DNA of 64,000 nt from Marsupella aquatica (taxonomy: Eukaryota; Marchantiophyta). The stretch spans positions 4,092,001 through 4,156,000 of the forward strand of contig OZ316892.1 in assembly GCA_973895155.1 (NCBI GenBank), read 5' to 3'. Below, piece after piece: positions 1 through 12,280 of the stretch (within the stretch, counting starts at the first letter, position 1; each line of letters begins with the position of its first letter). A program made the translations under genes and the position numbers. Below the pieces are notes generated by a model. The model searched no databases, was not told the DNA's origin, and saw nothing but the letters and a program-made list of their open reading frames with translations.

Positions 1-3000
1 ATCATACTTTTATGGATTAAGGTAGCCATAATGCATTCTACCTGTAAGAAAGCCACAGAAAGCCAATCAGGAAAATTCCATGCATGGTAAAGTCGCCGCA
101 ATCAGAAAATGACAAATTCGAGACAAAGCTTGAAGCTGAACTGCAATAACACGATACGAGTTTTAGGCTGGCAGATAGTAACCTCGTCTAAGTCCATGTC
201 TATTTCCAGCCATTTCAAAGCCTTGACTATGTCATTCATCTTAATTTGATGGGCTTTGCTAGAATCCTTTTGTTTCTGAATCAGATGTCTGCAACAAAAA
301 TTCACACTCATGAGGTCCTGCAAGAACTTGAACCTGTGAAAAGTTGTTTTTAAATTCCACGAACAGTGCATGATTTTCGAAGAAACTTTGAATCCAATCA
401 ACAATTACGATACTTACATTTTCTTTATCAACCTTTGATAGACCTGAAGCTCTAGCTTCTCCAAAACCAGATACACACCAGAACGCAAAAACCTTCATGC
501 AAGCAACGTGGCTCGGATTAGCAACATCACATGATATTACAACGCGCTAGGTAGAGAGCAAAACCCAGCATGAAAAACTGTCAAAACAATCGCAATATGG
601 AGATTTAGTCGCCGTACTGGTCCTCGTGGTCTTGCAGTGCATGTCTGAGTTGACGTATGTCCCCCTTCCTCAGGGCATGTAAAATATCCTTGTACTGGAC
701 ACCAAATAGGCAGAGCAAAATTAGCAATCCGGAGGACAGATTCGACTACTGACCAATATGTGAGTAAGGAGCTGAAAATCATGAGAGGCCTACCCTGGAG
801 AAGACGAAGAACACTGTTTACTGAAAAACACTAGAACACTCCTTACAGCACAAAACTTGTCGACACACCCAAGAAGGACCACCAGTGGTTAAACCCAAAG
901 ATATCTGCTGGTTAACTTCCACTGAAAGAATAGCGCTCCCACTTTATCCCGATCAATCCATTGCGTCTTAAGAAACAACACGTACCTCGAGAAGGTTGTA
1001 CTTGCGCAGAAGCCACTCATTTGGAAGGACATATAGAGACAATTTGACTGGAATCAAGTACTTCAGGATCATTCTGTTGCACCATAGTTACAAGAAAGGT
1101 AAGCCTGATGTAAGGATAATAAATGGAACTCCATTGAATCAAAGTCCGACAATCATCTGTCTTGAAGAGGTCAGTAATAAGGGTTTAGGCCATAGGCTAT
1201 AGAGTTCTTCAATAATAACAAGGACCTTCAACACATTAAAAATGTCGATAAATCCTGACCACTAGAACAATATTTGGCTGTAGTTGAGCACACACCTAAT
1301 ATTAGCCACCTTTGCTGTGTCGCAATGCGTCAAGGCATAACTGAGTTTTTTATCTGCCTGCATCAACACGTCGCTCAATTACGTTACCTACTTGACCAGG
1401 ATATAAAGCGTCGTCTACCACAAGAAATATCACGAACTAGAAATATAACCGATGAAAGCACAGAAAAGTCCGTCAGTTGCCCACTTTGTCATCACGGTCT
1501 AATATTTGGAAGAGACATCATAGTATCCAAGCATTCAACAAATCATGATGAAGTGACACACGCAGATACACTGAAGTGCAACGATTGAGAAGCACTTCAA
1601 ACATGTAATACCTTATTAACAGATCAGATTTAAGGGTTATATCTGCACTTACCTGTACGAAATTTTCATTGAAGACATCCAGCCTCCCAGTGTAATACAT
1701 ATACGTAACCTACAACACATTGCAACAACATTACCGTTACACGGTTCGAGATATGTCTTTGAGTAGTATCGATAGATGGATTCAGTCTTTCTGATTGAGA
1801 GAGACAACGGAGGTGTGGAAGTGCAAAATGGAAGCGCCTAATTTTGAAATGATTGTGAAAATACGTTTGACAGCAATCGAAGCAGGTCAGACGATCCAAA
1901 TACCTTGTCTCTTTTAGGGAACTCTTCAAAGTCAAAAGTATCAATGCTTCTAATCGCACTTCTGCAAAGGTGGACTGTTCCCAACTGCCAACAGATAGAT
2001 AACGCGAGTTCAGCTCTATCCAGAATAGGTCTTGTTAGTAATAAGACCTATCGTACACCTTCTGACTCAGGCAAGAATTTTTAGAATATAATAAGTTACT
2101 AGAAAGATTCAAACGTCACGCACGAGCTGAAAGAGCCAGACCTTGCTGGTGATAAATAAGATGGAAACCCCACCTTGAAGTACACTTTGAAGAGTTGGCA
2201 TGTTACATAAAGTGCACCGACTCTTTTTGGCCCTTTACCCTGCACAAATTAACTACTAGATTAGACATATTCGCTCTCTGTGAAAAGTCACTGAGAGAAC
2301 GAACATCAAACAAGGTCGAATCCTGGTATTTGAAGACAATTTCAAGTCTTAACAATAGCCCTAACTACCATCACTTAGAGATATGCTCAAGCCGGACAAA
2401 CTTTTCACAACACAATGTATCTCACCGCCAGAGCTGAGAACACTTTCATAAGAAAAGACCCAGCGCCTTTTAGTTTGTCGGGGATCTTTCCATGATTTGC
2501 CAACTCTCGATCGGCCTGTTTCAGAAGACTATTAGTCAACTCAAAGTAAAGTTGAGTTGATCCATTATGCACATTCTTCACAAAAGATTTGACCTAAAGA
2601 CACAAGTCGATGCCCACATTCGGACATGTGAGAGAACCTGTGGAGTGTATGAAACCCAACGAATATTCCAGCTGCGAATAAGCAAAGCTCGCAGTCACAC
2701 CTTGTGCAACATACATTCTCCATCGAGGACTACCGTTGACTGAGAGAAAACCTACCAGTTCAGCAAGAGTCCGCAACTCAAATGTCATTGTATGAAGGGC
2801 ACTCATCGCCCATGCAGACTCCCAATTGCGAAACTCCTGAAGAAAAGGGCTGCAGAGAAAATGAAGGAGAGACACATATCTTCTAACAAAATCCTCACAC
2901 TCAGTTAACCCTAAAACCCAATAAAGGCAACGCATCAGAATGAGAAGTCTCAAGAAAATTGGTTCACAAGGATACTTTGCTGATTTCTCGAGAGCACTGT

Positions 3001-3432
3001 ACGCGTCGACATAGCGTCGGTGCCTGTATGACTGCATGCACCGCATGTACTGTACCAGCATGTCACCCAAAGGTGCATGCTTATCCACCTGCTTTGCAAA
3101 ACGACTCAGGTCCTGTTCCGGTACGATAGTCAGGACACCGTTAGCACATGCACATGACGACCGATGACAGAGGACAATGGAGACATTGCAAGCAGAAATA
3201 AAAGAAACATGAAGGAAAGAGAGAGACAAAGAAAGAGAAAGAAAATGAAGGAAACGACGAGGTAGTGCACCTTCACGTGATCCAGAGCGCTGCCAACAGA
3301 ATCGCGGAACTGTGATGTCGAGATGGACATGAGAGCCGCCAAGCCGTGCCCATTCTGAGAATTGATGCAGTCGATGAAGCGATTGACAAAGTCCTGGATC
3401 CTCTTTTGCCCCTCCAGCGTTCCGTAAGCCAT
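1..3432 (-). CDS. THP1: THP1/PCID2-like PCI-domain subunit of TREX-2 (partial, 3' end off window)
   Basis: Predicted scaffold subunit of the nuclear TREX-2 complex, which couples transcription to mRNA export (known for plant THP1 and animal PCID2). Thirteen exons can be read on the minus strand: 3432-3271, 3112-2976, 2849-2756, 2515-2426, 2239-2174, 1984-1904, 1709-1653, 1357-1296, 1073-986, 694-618, 492-418, 288-183 and 41-<1. Every junction is GT..AG and every phase agrees. The start ATG at 3432 opens MAYGTLEGQKRIQDFVNRF. Family landmarks follow in order: LQEFRNWESAW (exon 3), GSFLMKVF (exon 4), GKGPKRVGALYVTCQLF (exon 5), VTYMYYTGRLDVFNENF (exon 7), RMILKYLIPVKLS (exon 9), FLRSGVYLVLEKLELQVYQ (exon 11) and KALKWLEIDMDLDE (exon 12). 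Exon 13 resumes with VECIMATLIHKS, the winged-helix part of the PCI fold. About 378 codons are present, and the last few dozen residues lie outside the window. The donor after exon 12 (GTTACT) is weak. No frameshift or stop was found, so I infer a functional gene. Confidence 0.93.
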
Positions 3433-3903
3433 TCCCGAGCGAAGGGGAGGGCTCTTCCCAACAAAAGCGTTGTCCGTCCGTCCGCAGGTCCTTTGTTTCG
3501 CACGGGACAGAAGGCGAAAACAGGGCGTGATTCTTAATTTTCGTCAGTAGCTCGTTAGACCATGATAACCCAGAGTCCCAATTGCTGCAGACACATTCAA
3601 GTAAACTGCACCAGCCATCATTGCATAAATTTTAGTACGTCAAATTCAAAGATCTCCGAATGCTGAACAAGCCCGTGCACAGACAGAATGCTCGTAAAGC
3701 TGAGTTTCAACAAAATGCTAAGACCTAACGAAATCGAGACAGAGAGTGAGTAGATCGAGCTAAGATTCCTTTCAAGAGAGCTTTAAAAAATGCTTCACCT
3801 GGTCGCGAACCTTGAACAACACAAAGGATTAATTGATAGAGCTCAGATTGCTGCACGAAGCCACAACAAAATGCATCAATCTGTAGTTGCAAACGAGCGC
3901 TCC

Positions 3904-3906
<3 letters not shown>

Positions 3907-3936
<30 letters not shown>
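3907..3936. repeat. (AG)15 microsatellite
   Basis: An uninterrupted AG dinucleotide run of 30 bases, about 475 bp upstream of the THP1 start codon. GA/CT tracts are common in plant promoters; a regulatory role here is unproven. Confidence 0.95.
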
Positions 3937-3938
<2 letters not shown>

Positions 3939-4020
3939 CACAACGAGACGTGGGTGCATCAACAGGCACTCAGAGAACGAGCTTGATTAGTTCAGTTGGC
4001 CAGGGAATGAGTATGACAAG

Positions 4021-4220
4021 AGTGTGGGGCACTTGTGACTTTCATCACCAAAGCAAAGGGACATTTCTTGTTCTAGAGAGGGACTCCAGACCAGACCAAA
4101 GATCTTTCGAAATGATTGTGAACGTCATGAATGCAAAAGCCAAAGTCTGCAAACGTTTGTATTTAATAAATGCAATTCCCTTGAGTGAAGGACCAAAGTT
4201 TGCAAATGTGTTTGACTTTA
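4021..4220. repeat. Dispersed repeat, copy A (diverged copy B at about 6033-6215)
   Basis: Copies A and B share an ordered set of short matches: GGGGCACTTG, a CTCCAGACCA block, and GTGAAGGA..CAAAGTTTGCA versus ATGAAGGAGCCAAAGTTTGCA. Spacing is preserved over about 200 bp in the same orientation, so they look like old copies of one interspersed element. No coding capacity or termini were recognised. Confidence 0.55.
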
Positions 4221-4855
4221 GACCATCTTCAAACTTTACAAGACTTTGGGTAACTCCTTGTTCTAAAGATACTTAATGGACCTCCAAATGAAACTTCTTT
4301 ACTTAACCCACCAGAACGTGCATATTTTTGCCCAGTGGACTCCGGGCCACCACAGGTACCATTTCATGTCAGATGTTCTTCTAATAAAATGTGCAGTCCT
4401 TAAAGTGCAAGAATGTCACTATCAAAATGCAGCACGTTCTACTGTTCTTTGGTGTCCAAAGGCGTTGCCAAATGCAATTGACTACGACCGTAGTGTCGAA
4501 TGAGCCAATGAATTGACATTGTGCATACACAGACTGCAGTGTCAAATGAACCATTTGTCGTGTGACCGTAACATGACATCGGGGGCACGACACATAGCAT
4601 CGCAGTTAGATCTTGTATACATTGACAATAATGTATAAACAGATCACAGTGTCAAATGAACCGGGCGTCGTGCAACCACAATACAATACAGAGCACCGTA
4701 GTTAGATTTTGTACACATAGACATCAATGCATACAAAATGTATTATATATGTTAGAGGACTTAGGGTTCAGGGTAACCAGAGAACACACGAGTAAAATCA
4801 AAATTGATATCTTGATTTGTTTTCTAAGTGTGAACTATGCATACAATGTGCATTG

Positions 4856-4974
4856 TGTATACATCACAGTCTTACTTCTATGTTGAATATGGTATGGTTT
4901 TGTTCATTTGGGCAAGTTTTGACATCGTGTATACATCACAATCTTACTTCTATGTTGAAAATGCCATGGTTTTG
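4856..4974. repeat. Two-copy tandem duplication, period about 71 bp
   Basis: GTGTATACATCACA followed by TCTTACTTCTATGTTGAA occurs at 4856 and again at 4927, and both are followed by an ATGGTTTTG block. This is a local duplication with no gene content. Confidence 0.85.
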
Positions 4975-7729
4975 AATTACTATGAACATTGTATACATTG
5001 TGCACCCTTGCATGCATGGTTGTTGTATCTGGAATACTAGAGCCACAATGTATTCTAAAAATCTGAGAGGCCGGCCCAAAGCACGACGCCGTAGGTGTGC
5101 TTCGATGCTGCCGTAAGGTCCTTAATGTATTTGTACTTATAATACAATAACCATATTGTATTCAACCAAACTAGGAAGCCCCTGCTTCATTGCCCAAGGG
5201 CTACGGCACTTGCATGATCTATGCGCTGCATAGTTATCGTCTACCTTACTACACATGCCCATCCACAGTCCACACTATCGTATGGCTAATCAGTAAGCCT
5301 AAACTGTGTGGTGAACCCTTTCACAAGAACATTGTTGTACGGAGTGGGCCCAGAGGTCCATTGGGCAAAATTCTGCATGTTTTGGTCAATTAAGTACAAA
5401 TATTGTGTTTGGAGGTCAGTTAAGTATATATCTCTTCTAAAGATAGACTTCACGTTAATATAGGTCTTTTGAATTGTAAGCCTCCATAGGACTCCAGATT
5501 ACCCAACGAGCTCATTTCACATTTGTTCCTCCCTTGAAGAAAGCGGTTTGCCCCTGCGCCTCCCAGCAGCCGTCGACTTCCCACTCACCCTTGCGCATAC
5601 TCTCCACCATTCGATGCAATCAAGGGCTCAAAAGAAAGCTCTCATCAAGATCTAAAATTGGTAAAAATTTCAGCCAAAACTTTTGAGTGTTAAGTGAGAA
5701 AAATAGAAAACCTGATCTCTTTGATCTTATTGGTGGATTTCAATTCCTGAGATCTTGTCCATCCATTCAAACTCTTGCTTTCTTGACCATCCGTTTTTGT
5801 TCCAGCCATCTCATTCTTCCATTTCAGAAGACCATATAGGGCTCAAACAAAAGATCTCTGTCTGGGTTTTTTTAATTTAAAAAATGATTAACTTTTTCTC
5901 AAGATAAAAATAAATATAATTCTGATATAGGTCTGCCTGCTGGCCGTTTTGCTCTCTGTGAAAACTGAATGAGTATAATACCATACATTGGACAAACATG
6001 TGGGTATACACCTGTAGTTGTGGTGTAGTGCAACCCCTCAATGGGGCACTTGGACTTTTTTCACCAAATCAAAACCCTGAGATCAAAACGGATGGCCACT
6101 TCTTATTCTTATGACAGACTCCAGACCAAACCTCTTTTCAAATTAACTTCAATCAATGCAAATCTTTGAATGAAGGAGCCAAAGTTTGCAGTCCAGCATT
6201 TCCACTCTCCCTGGTTGCCTTTGTGACCCTCTTCTCTGGTATGGGATCCCCCAAGTAGATGCTATAGTGGGAGAAGTGCGATTGTCTCTACCATCCCTGT
6301 TTGATCACTTTGTGACCCTAGTTTAATCTTGTCTTGAAGAGCCTACAGGGTCACTTGTGTATGCCAAACTAAGATAATTGTCTAGGACGGATACTCTTGG
6401 CATGCACTTGATTGAACAACTGAGGATACCAAAGATGTTTCAGTCCTGTTGTAGGTCAATGTCTTACTGGGAATTGCTAGGAAATCAAATTTTAAATTTA
6501 AACCTGGTTGGCAACTAGGATTTGCCAACACAATCTTGGTTGGGATCCAAATATTTATACATGCCGAGAGTGTTTCAAATGAATTGAGAGCAGTGCAACA
6601 AGTGCATAACGGGCACATGACATTGGACACAAGGTGGGGGAAAGTCTGAAGGAAGGTAGTCCAGGTTTAGTGTCCTATGTCATGATGCTCTCATTGGAAG
6701 GTGTGGATCAAATTGGATACTTGGGAATATTATCTCGGTGGAGGAGTATGAGTTTAGTATTTCAAATCATGACTGGGTTGGCTTAAACCACAAATCATAC
6801 TACAAGTACTCCGGGTGACCCGAAGTAGACATAACAAAAATGCGACATTTGCATTTGCGGACGGGCGCCCATCGCCAGCCCTTCGATCAAAGCTTGCAGA
6901 AATCTTATCCGTTCACCAAATGACCCAATCCACAGTTCAAATTCAAGATCTCTTCAAGATCTACGTATACAAAAAAACCAGGATTAAAAACGATAATAAA
7001 ATAAGAAAGAAAATTATGAAAAACAAATGCAATGTTCTGATTGGCAGAGCCACAAATTCAAATTTGAAAATTTCCGGGCAGGTCGGGCAGGGGACATCTG
7101 GCCTGCGGAAAATGCCTATCGCAGGGCTCTGTGCCCATATGGTCGGGCAACACAGGCCTTTGTTGTGTGGGACATGTGGCTAAAGAGGGCCCCGGCCCTG
7201 CCCTTGTGGGCCTGAGCGGCCTTCATTAGTTTACATATAGTTTTCGCTTTGTTCTTTTCGAAGATTTCCCCTAGCGTGTCGGTTCAAACTCTGTGTACTC
7301 GAGGTCTCAGGTTCAAAACTCGCAAGTGTCCTCTGTGTGACTTGGACCTTTTTGGCAGCTGCAGTGTGCGCTGCCCTATGTGGGTGGCGGAAAAAATTCT
7401 GCAATGTGAGTTAGCGTGGCGGCTGGTTAGGGAACATGTTAGGGTTACAAAAAAAATGCTTTGGACGACCAGGATCTAAGGGGATGTAGCCAATGGGGAA
7501 GAGGGGTAGAGGGCTGGCAGGGGGCAAAGAGCCTATGTGCTTGCATTCAGGCCTCATTGTCCTCCCCAAATTTTTATTCTCTCCTCTTACTATGTTTCTA
7601 CTTGTGTTCAACTTGAGGTTTTTTGGTGCAACTTTGTAGTCCCTTGTCGGGTTGGACTTGGCATCCGGTCTCCATTCTCCGTTTAGAGCTTATAGGTTTT
7701 TTTTAGTGTAGGTTTTAGGATAGGCTAGT

Positions 7730-10700
7730 ATGAGTATTCTGGATGGGAGGCGGAAACGCCCCCCACAGGGTGGTGGTCCACCAAGGTAGCGATATCTGAG
7801 TGATGACATCAATTACAAGAAGAGGCGAAGACCGGATGCCAAGCCCAAACTCTGGGTCCCACTTGACTGGTGGGATGAGTGGGAGGACCTTAGAGCTTTA
7901 CTTGGACAGGATATGACCCACTCTACTGTGGTCACATGGTTACTTGATCGTGCACGGCCTATAGTTCAGGAGCTTCGGGTATGGCAAGCAACTGAGGCCG
8001 CTCCAATTCCACCCGAGGCTATGCCTTCGCCCACAAGTGGTCAGCACATGGGTCAGGCTTCACAGTCATCGCTTCAGGTGGGAACCTCCTTTCATTTACT
8101 CAATATTTACCCATTTTAGCAATTCATTTTGGCCCTTTGTATAAACCCATTGATTTAGGCTTATCCTGTACTATGCTTCTTATTTGAAACATAAATAATA
8201 AATCACATTTGAAGGAAAATGAAAGTCTCCCATTGTACCAAGAAGCATAATTATTTATATTTGAATATATAAACCCTTCATTGAAGCTCGTGCTGTATTG
8301 TAATTTCCATTTGAAACAAATATGTAGTAAACCTGATTAGGTCAGGTATTAGGGTACTCAAGGGTCATAATAAACAAGCACATGTATTTATATTTGAATA
8401 TATAAACCCTTCATTGAAGCTCGTGCTGTATTGTAATTTCCATTTGAGACAAAAATGTAGTAAACCTGATTAGGTCAGGTATTAGGGTACTCAAGGGTCA
8501 TAATAAACAAGCACATGTATTTATATTTGTATGTTCCTTGGGTTCAAGCTTATGCTATACTGTGATTTCCATTTGGGTCATGCCTTGGGGGTCAGGTTTG
8601 TGTTTATTAAAGAAAATTGGCATCAATAACCCTCCACCAATATGGTCAATAATTATTGGTCAAACTCTACCTTAGGATTTATTGTAACCATATTTGGGGA
8701 GTATTTATTTTTGTATAATCCCAACATTGTCTTCCAGGATGCACTACTCAAAGAGGATGTTGTCTTAGACGAGACTATTGCAGAGCAATATGTATCAGAT
8801 GCAGAAGATGAAGCCATGTATCGGGATGATGACCCAGATGTTGTTGCAGCTTTAGGAGCTGACCACATTGGGGATGGGGATACCTTCCAGGTTTGAGCTC
8901 TTTCACATTATTTTGAAATTGTTGAGACACAATCTCTAATTCATATCCCTGACATTTTTTACAGGACTTGTTCATCGTCCCCGATTCCCAGACATCTCAA
9001 CCTTCTCCAGATTTAGACCCTCAGCCATCTCCAAAGGCCAATGATCAGCCATCCCGGGTTGCAGACTCTCAGGCATCTCGCGCACCTGACTCTCAGCCGT
9101 TATGACCTCTCGACGCACTCCCAACTTGTAGAACGAGCCCTCGTGTACCAGCCAGGGTAGCATTTTTTGATCGCAACTTGTTGGGTACTTTTGTTGACAG
9201 GCTACTACCCCGGTGTCATACATGCATGTCCTCGGTTTAGGGTTTGGGGTAGCGAGTGTCCGAGTTGCATCAGTTGTGGTCTATTCATATTGGTTGTGGA
9301 GAGGATGGACATGGCTGGACTTTTGTTACGGGTGACAATGAGCCTGGGAAGAGTATGCCTATGATTACCCTCAGTTGTATCATTCCACCCTTTGTATCCC
9401 TTTGCGCTAGCCTCACCTATACCTCCTTGGCTGCTGTTGCCGCACATCTTGGATTACATGTCCCCACTGCAGCTCGTTGGCATGACTTTCAAAGTGGTCG
9501 TGGTCGTTCTTTTGGTGGATGGATAGTAGCTGTGAGACAGCAATGGGAAGAAAACAAAAGGCATATGTGGCAGCAATTGAGGGATACTATTCAGCAGAGG
9601 CGAACGACTAAGACTAGTAAGTAATTTATTTTACTCTCTTTCACTTTTTCTAGTTACTCAAGGGTTAAAGTCTTATTGGGTCATGATGACTTTTGATTCT
9701 AATAGTTTGTATATGCATTGGTTATGACAGACCCTGGGTTAGTAGTGTATTTGGATACTCGATGGGATTCTTCTCGGAGCGGTTATCATGGTACCACCTC
9801 TATTTTGAGCATGGAAGATAATAGGGTAATTGAGATGGTTACAAATACTAGAAGAGAGGAGAGAAATGCTTGGCACATGGAGGACAAGGGTACTCAGAGG
9901 GCATTGGATAATCTGAGAGAGGCTGGCATTTCTATCATAGAGGTTATCCATGATGACAAAGCCACTATTGATAATATTGTGGAGGACATGGAGATTAGGA
10001 ACCAGAAGGACTTGTGGCACAAGGCCAAAAACCTTGTCAAGAAGTTTGTGGAGAAGATGGTGAGCGGCACATATACTGTGACTATTGACATTGATACTAC
10101 CGCATCTCGTTCTGAGTTGCAAGCGGTAACCGCTAAGAGATTACAGGATTGGCTCAAGGCACGGGGAGTGAGAGGGTATTCAACCCTTAGGAAGGAAGCA
10201 CTTGTTCACAAAGTTGGCAACATGCGTGGATTGCCTCTAGGTGAACTGATACATATTTCGACACGTGGTCTCAAGTACCCAGAGTTGTCTCAGCACAACA
10301 TTGCCACAAAGTTCAAGACCTGGTTTTATGTATGTTGTCGACGATGTAAGAGCAGGTATTTATAATGTTCATGTTTGGTGACTTTTCAATTTGATATAAT
10401 GTGTAAATACTAATGTTGGTTTGGTTTGGGTTTATTTTACCCTAATTGACTATAGAATGTTCAATATGCAGTGGGGGGGGGGGGGGCGCTGCATCTCTGG
10501 CCCTCGAGTTGAGCAACTGTGGTGATCATTGGGCCGGGGATCATAGCTTATGTGCGAGATTATCTGACAGACCTTGTCAGCATCTTGAGGAACCAGGAGC
10601 TATCCAGCTTGACCATTACTATGCAAGAGGTAAGTAATTTTGTGACCTCCTTTTGTGACTTATGTCACATGATTGTTAGCATGATTGAACTTCCATGCAT

Positions 10701-11092
10701 GACCTTTTTTATTGAATTTTTGTACTTTGTGCATGTAGGTGGGGAGACTCACAAGGCTATGCAAAAGTTCATGAAAAAATACATTACTCTTGCGAATATG
10801 AAGTTTTATACCATGGCCCGGGAGAATTTCATGCCAGAGACCTACCATTCCGTCATGGGCAAGTATACCACCAAGCGTATTCATTTTTTGGCAAGCCACG
10901 AGGCCCATTTGTATTGTGCTGCCATGGATTGGAACGAGAATATAAGAAGACATGTTTAGAAGGTATATGATCGCACACCTGTGAATACAACTGTCAGAGA
11001 GCGTCCTCCTCAAACACGAGTATTGGTGGACCGCACCACTAGTTGGAAGGACACAACAAGTGAACGCATTTATGGTGTGACAAGTCCATGAG
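7730..11092 (+). pseudogene. Decayed multi-exon DDE transposase gene with SAP-like motif (Kolobok-like group suspected)
   Basis: Plus-strand exon-like blocks carry a transposase of the DDE type known from eukaryotic Kolobok-like elements. The core block (about 9730-10354) contains LDTRWDSSRSGYHGTT (first Asp), EVIHDDKATIDNIV (second acidic cluster) and KDLWHKAKNLVKKFVEKM. A SAP-like DNA-binding stretch follows (KRLQDWLKARGVRGYSTL). The last block (about 10739-11092) has ETHKAMQKFM, ARENFMPETYHSVMGKY and AMDWNEN, matching the C-terminal signature of such transposases. Candidate introns: donor at 9618 with acceptor near 9729, donor near 10355 with acceptor 10470, and donor 10629 with acceptor 10738. 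Upstream exon-like blocks lie at about 7730-8077 (WVPLDWWDEWEDL), 8738-8890 (acidic) and 8965-9104. Breaks include stops near 7797, 9102 and 10957 and disorder around 9105-9250. No terminal repeats were identified. Superfamily assignment is tentative. Confidence 0.65.
8253..8590. repeat. Tandem duplication, 132-bp unit, two full copies plus a degenerate third
   Basis: Copies begin at 8253 and 8385 with TATTTATATTTGAATATATA and are nearly identical. A shorter, diverged copy begins at 8518. The array lies between two exon-like blocks of the transposase pseudogene, so it may be an intron expansion. Confidence 0.9.
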
Positions 11093-12280
11093 GTAAGACA
11101 CTCCTCCATAAATATGATTGCAAGCATAAAATGTAAGGATAGGGTATGTTTGAGGTAATTCTAATTACAAATTGTTTTTTTGCAGGATGATTTCATGTCA
11201 TCCTAGATGCTCAGACATTACCACCCAAGTGCTGTCTCTCTATAAGGTCAGCGTACATATGGAGTAACACCTCCATATATGACCTCGGCTAACATGTACC
11301 TCATGTGAGTGAAAATTGTGACTTGTTCTTTTTGGAAACAATTCATTATAGTGTGAAAATTTATCATTTTGTGTACCTCAATGCTAATTTTATTATTTAC
11401 CATTGCAGGGGTGATTTCCTTGAGGAGGGCTGAGACCTAGCACCACTTGTATTTCAGCCTTTTTGCATGGATAGTGTTAGCAATCCAGACTTGGGGGTAC
11501 CCTATTACTATCAACTTGGAATGCTATGCCAAAATTTCAAACTTTTATAAATTATGTTTTTTGTCAATTTTTCTCATACCATGCCCAAACAGTCTTATAA
11601 CTTGGGCACCAAGTGAGGGAATGAGAAAAGTTTAGAAGTGGAGCACCAAGCGAGGGAATGAGTAAAGTTTGTGGTTATTGAATAACATATGGCATTTCTG
11701 GGCAGCTTTGAGAGGTAGTAATCATCTGGGTCCCTTTGCCAACCTAGTGATGGAATGAGAAAAGTTTAGAAGTGGAGCACCAAAGTGAGGGAATGAGTAA
11801 AGTTTGTGGTTGACATATGGCATTTCTGGGCAGCTTTGGAGGTAGTAATCATTTGGGTCCCTTTGCCAACCTTGTGATGGAATGAGAAAAGTTTAGAAGT
11901 GGAGCACCAAAGTGAGGGAATGAGTAAAGTTTGTGGTTGACATATGGCATTTTTGGGCCGCTTTGAGAGGTAGTGATCATTAATTTGGGTCCCTTTGCCA
12001 ACCTTATCTCATTTTGGTTTCATTGAATATGTTAACATCTGAAGGGAATTGATCTTTTCATGCTGCCAAACAAAAGCAAGAGTTGTCTCCCTGTAACAGG
12101 TGCAATTGCGATGCACAATATTTCAAACAAGAGTTCTCTTGGAAAAATTGCAATTGTGGTATCTCTAACCCATGTCTAACCCATGGCCATGTACTCCCAA
12201 GGGGAATTGAACCCCTTTTGCTGCCAACCAGCAGGAGTTATACTCTGCAAACAGTTTATTAGAAGATCTTGGCGGAAATT
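11093..12280. other. Non-coding stretch with tandem repeats
   Basis: Apart from the three-copy array at 11629-12010, this holds only AT-rich sequence and short frames without domains. It probably includes the 3' remains of the preceding transposon. Confidence 0.5.
11629..12010. repeat. Three-copy tandem array, unit about 130 bp
   Basis: GTTTAGAAGTGGAGCACCAA followed by GAGGGAATGAGTAAAGTTTG and a CATATGGCATTT block recurs from about 11630, 11764 and 11891. Small indels between copies give periods of 134 and 127 bp. Confidence 0.9.

Larger units (their letters stand above)
3433..7729. other. Intergenic region upstream of THP1, repeats only
   Basis: No convincing gene. The first hundred or so bases are presumably the THP1 promoter and 5' UTR. 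The rest holds a GA microsatellite, a 71-bp tandem duplication near 4.86-4.97 kb and two diverged copies of one dispersed repeat (about 4.02-4.22 and 6.03-6.22 kb). Open frames here are short and lack recognisable domains. Confidence 0.6.

Noticed and set aside
7240-7340. A possible tRNA or SINE head (GGTTCAAAACTCGC resembles a B box)
   Set aside because: No matching A box at the right distance and no cloverleaf could be drawn.
9739-10157. Two antisense frames of 87-127 codons
   Set aside because: Shadows of the transposase exon on the plus strand, which carries the recognisable motifs.
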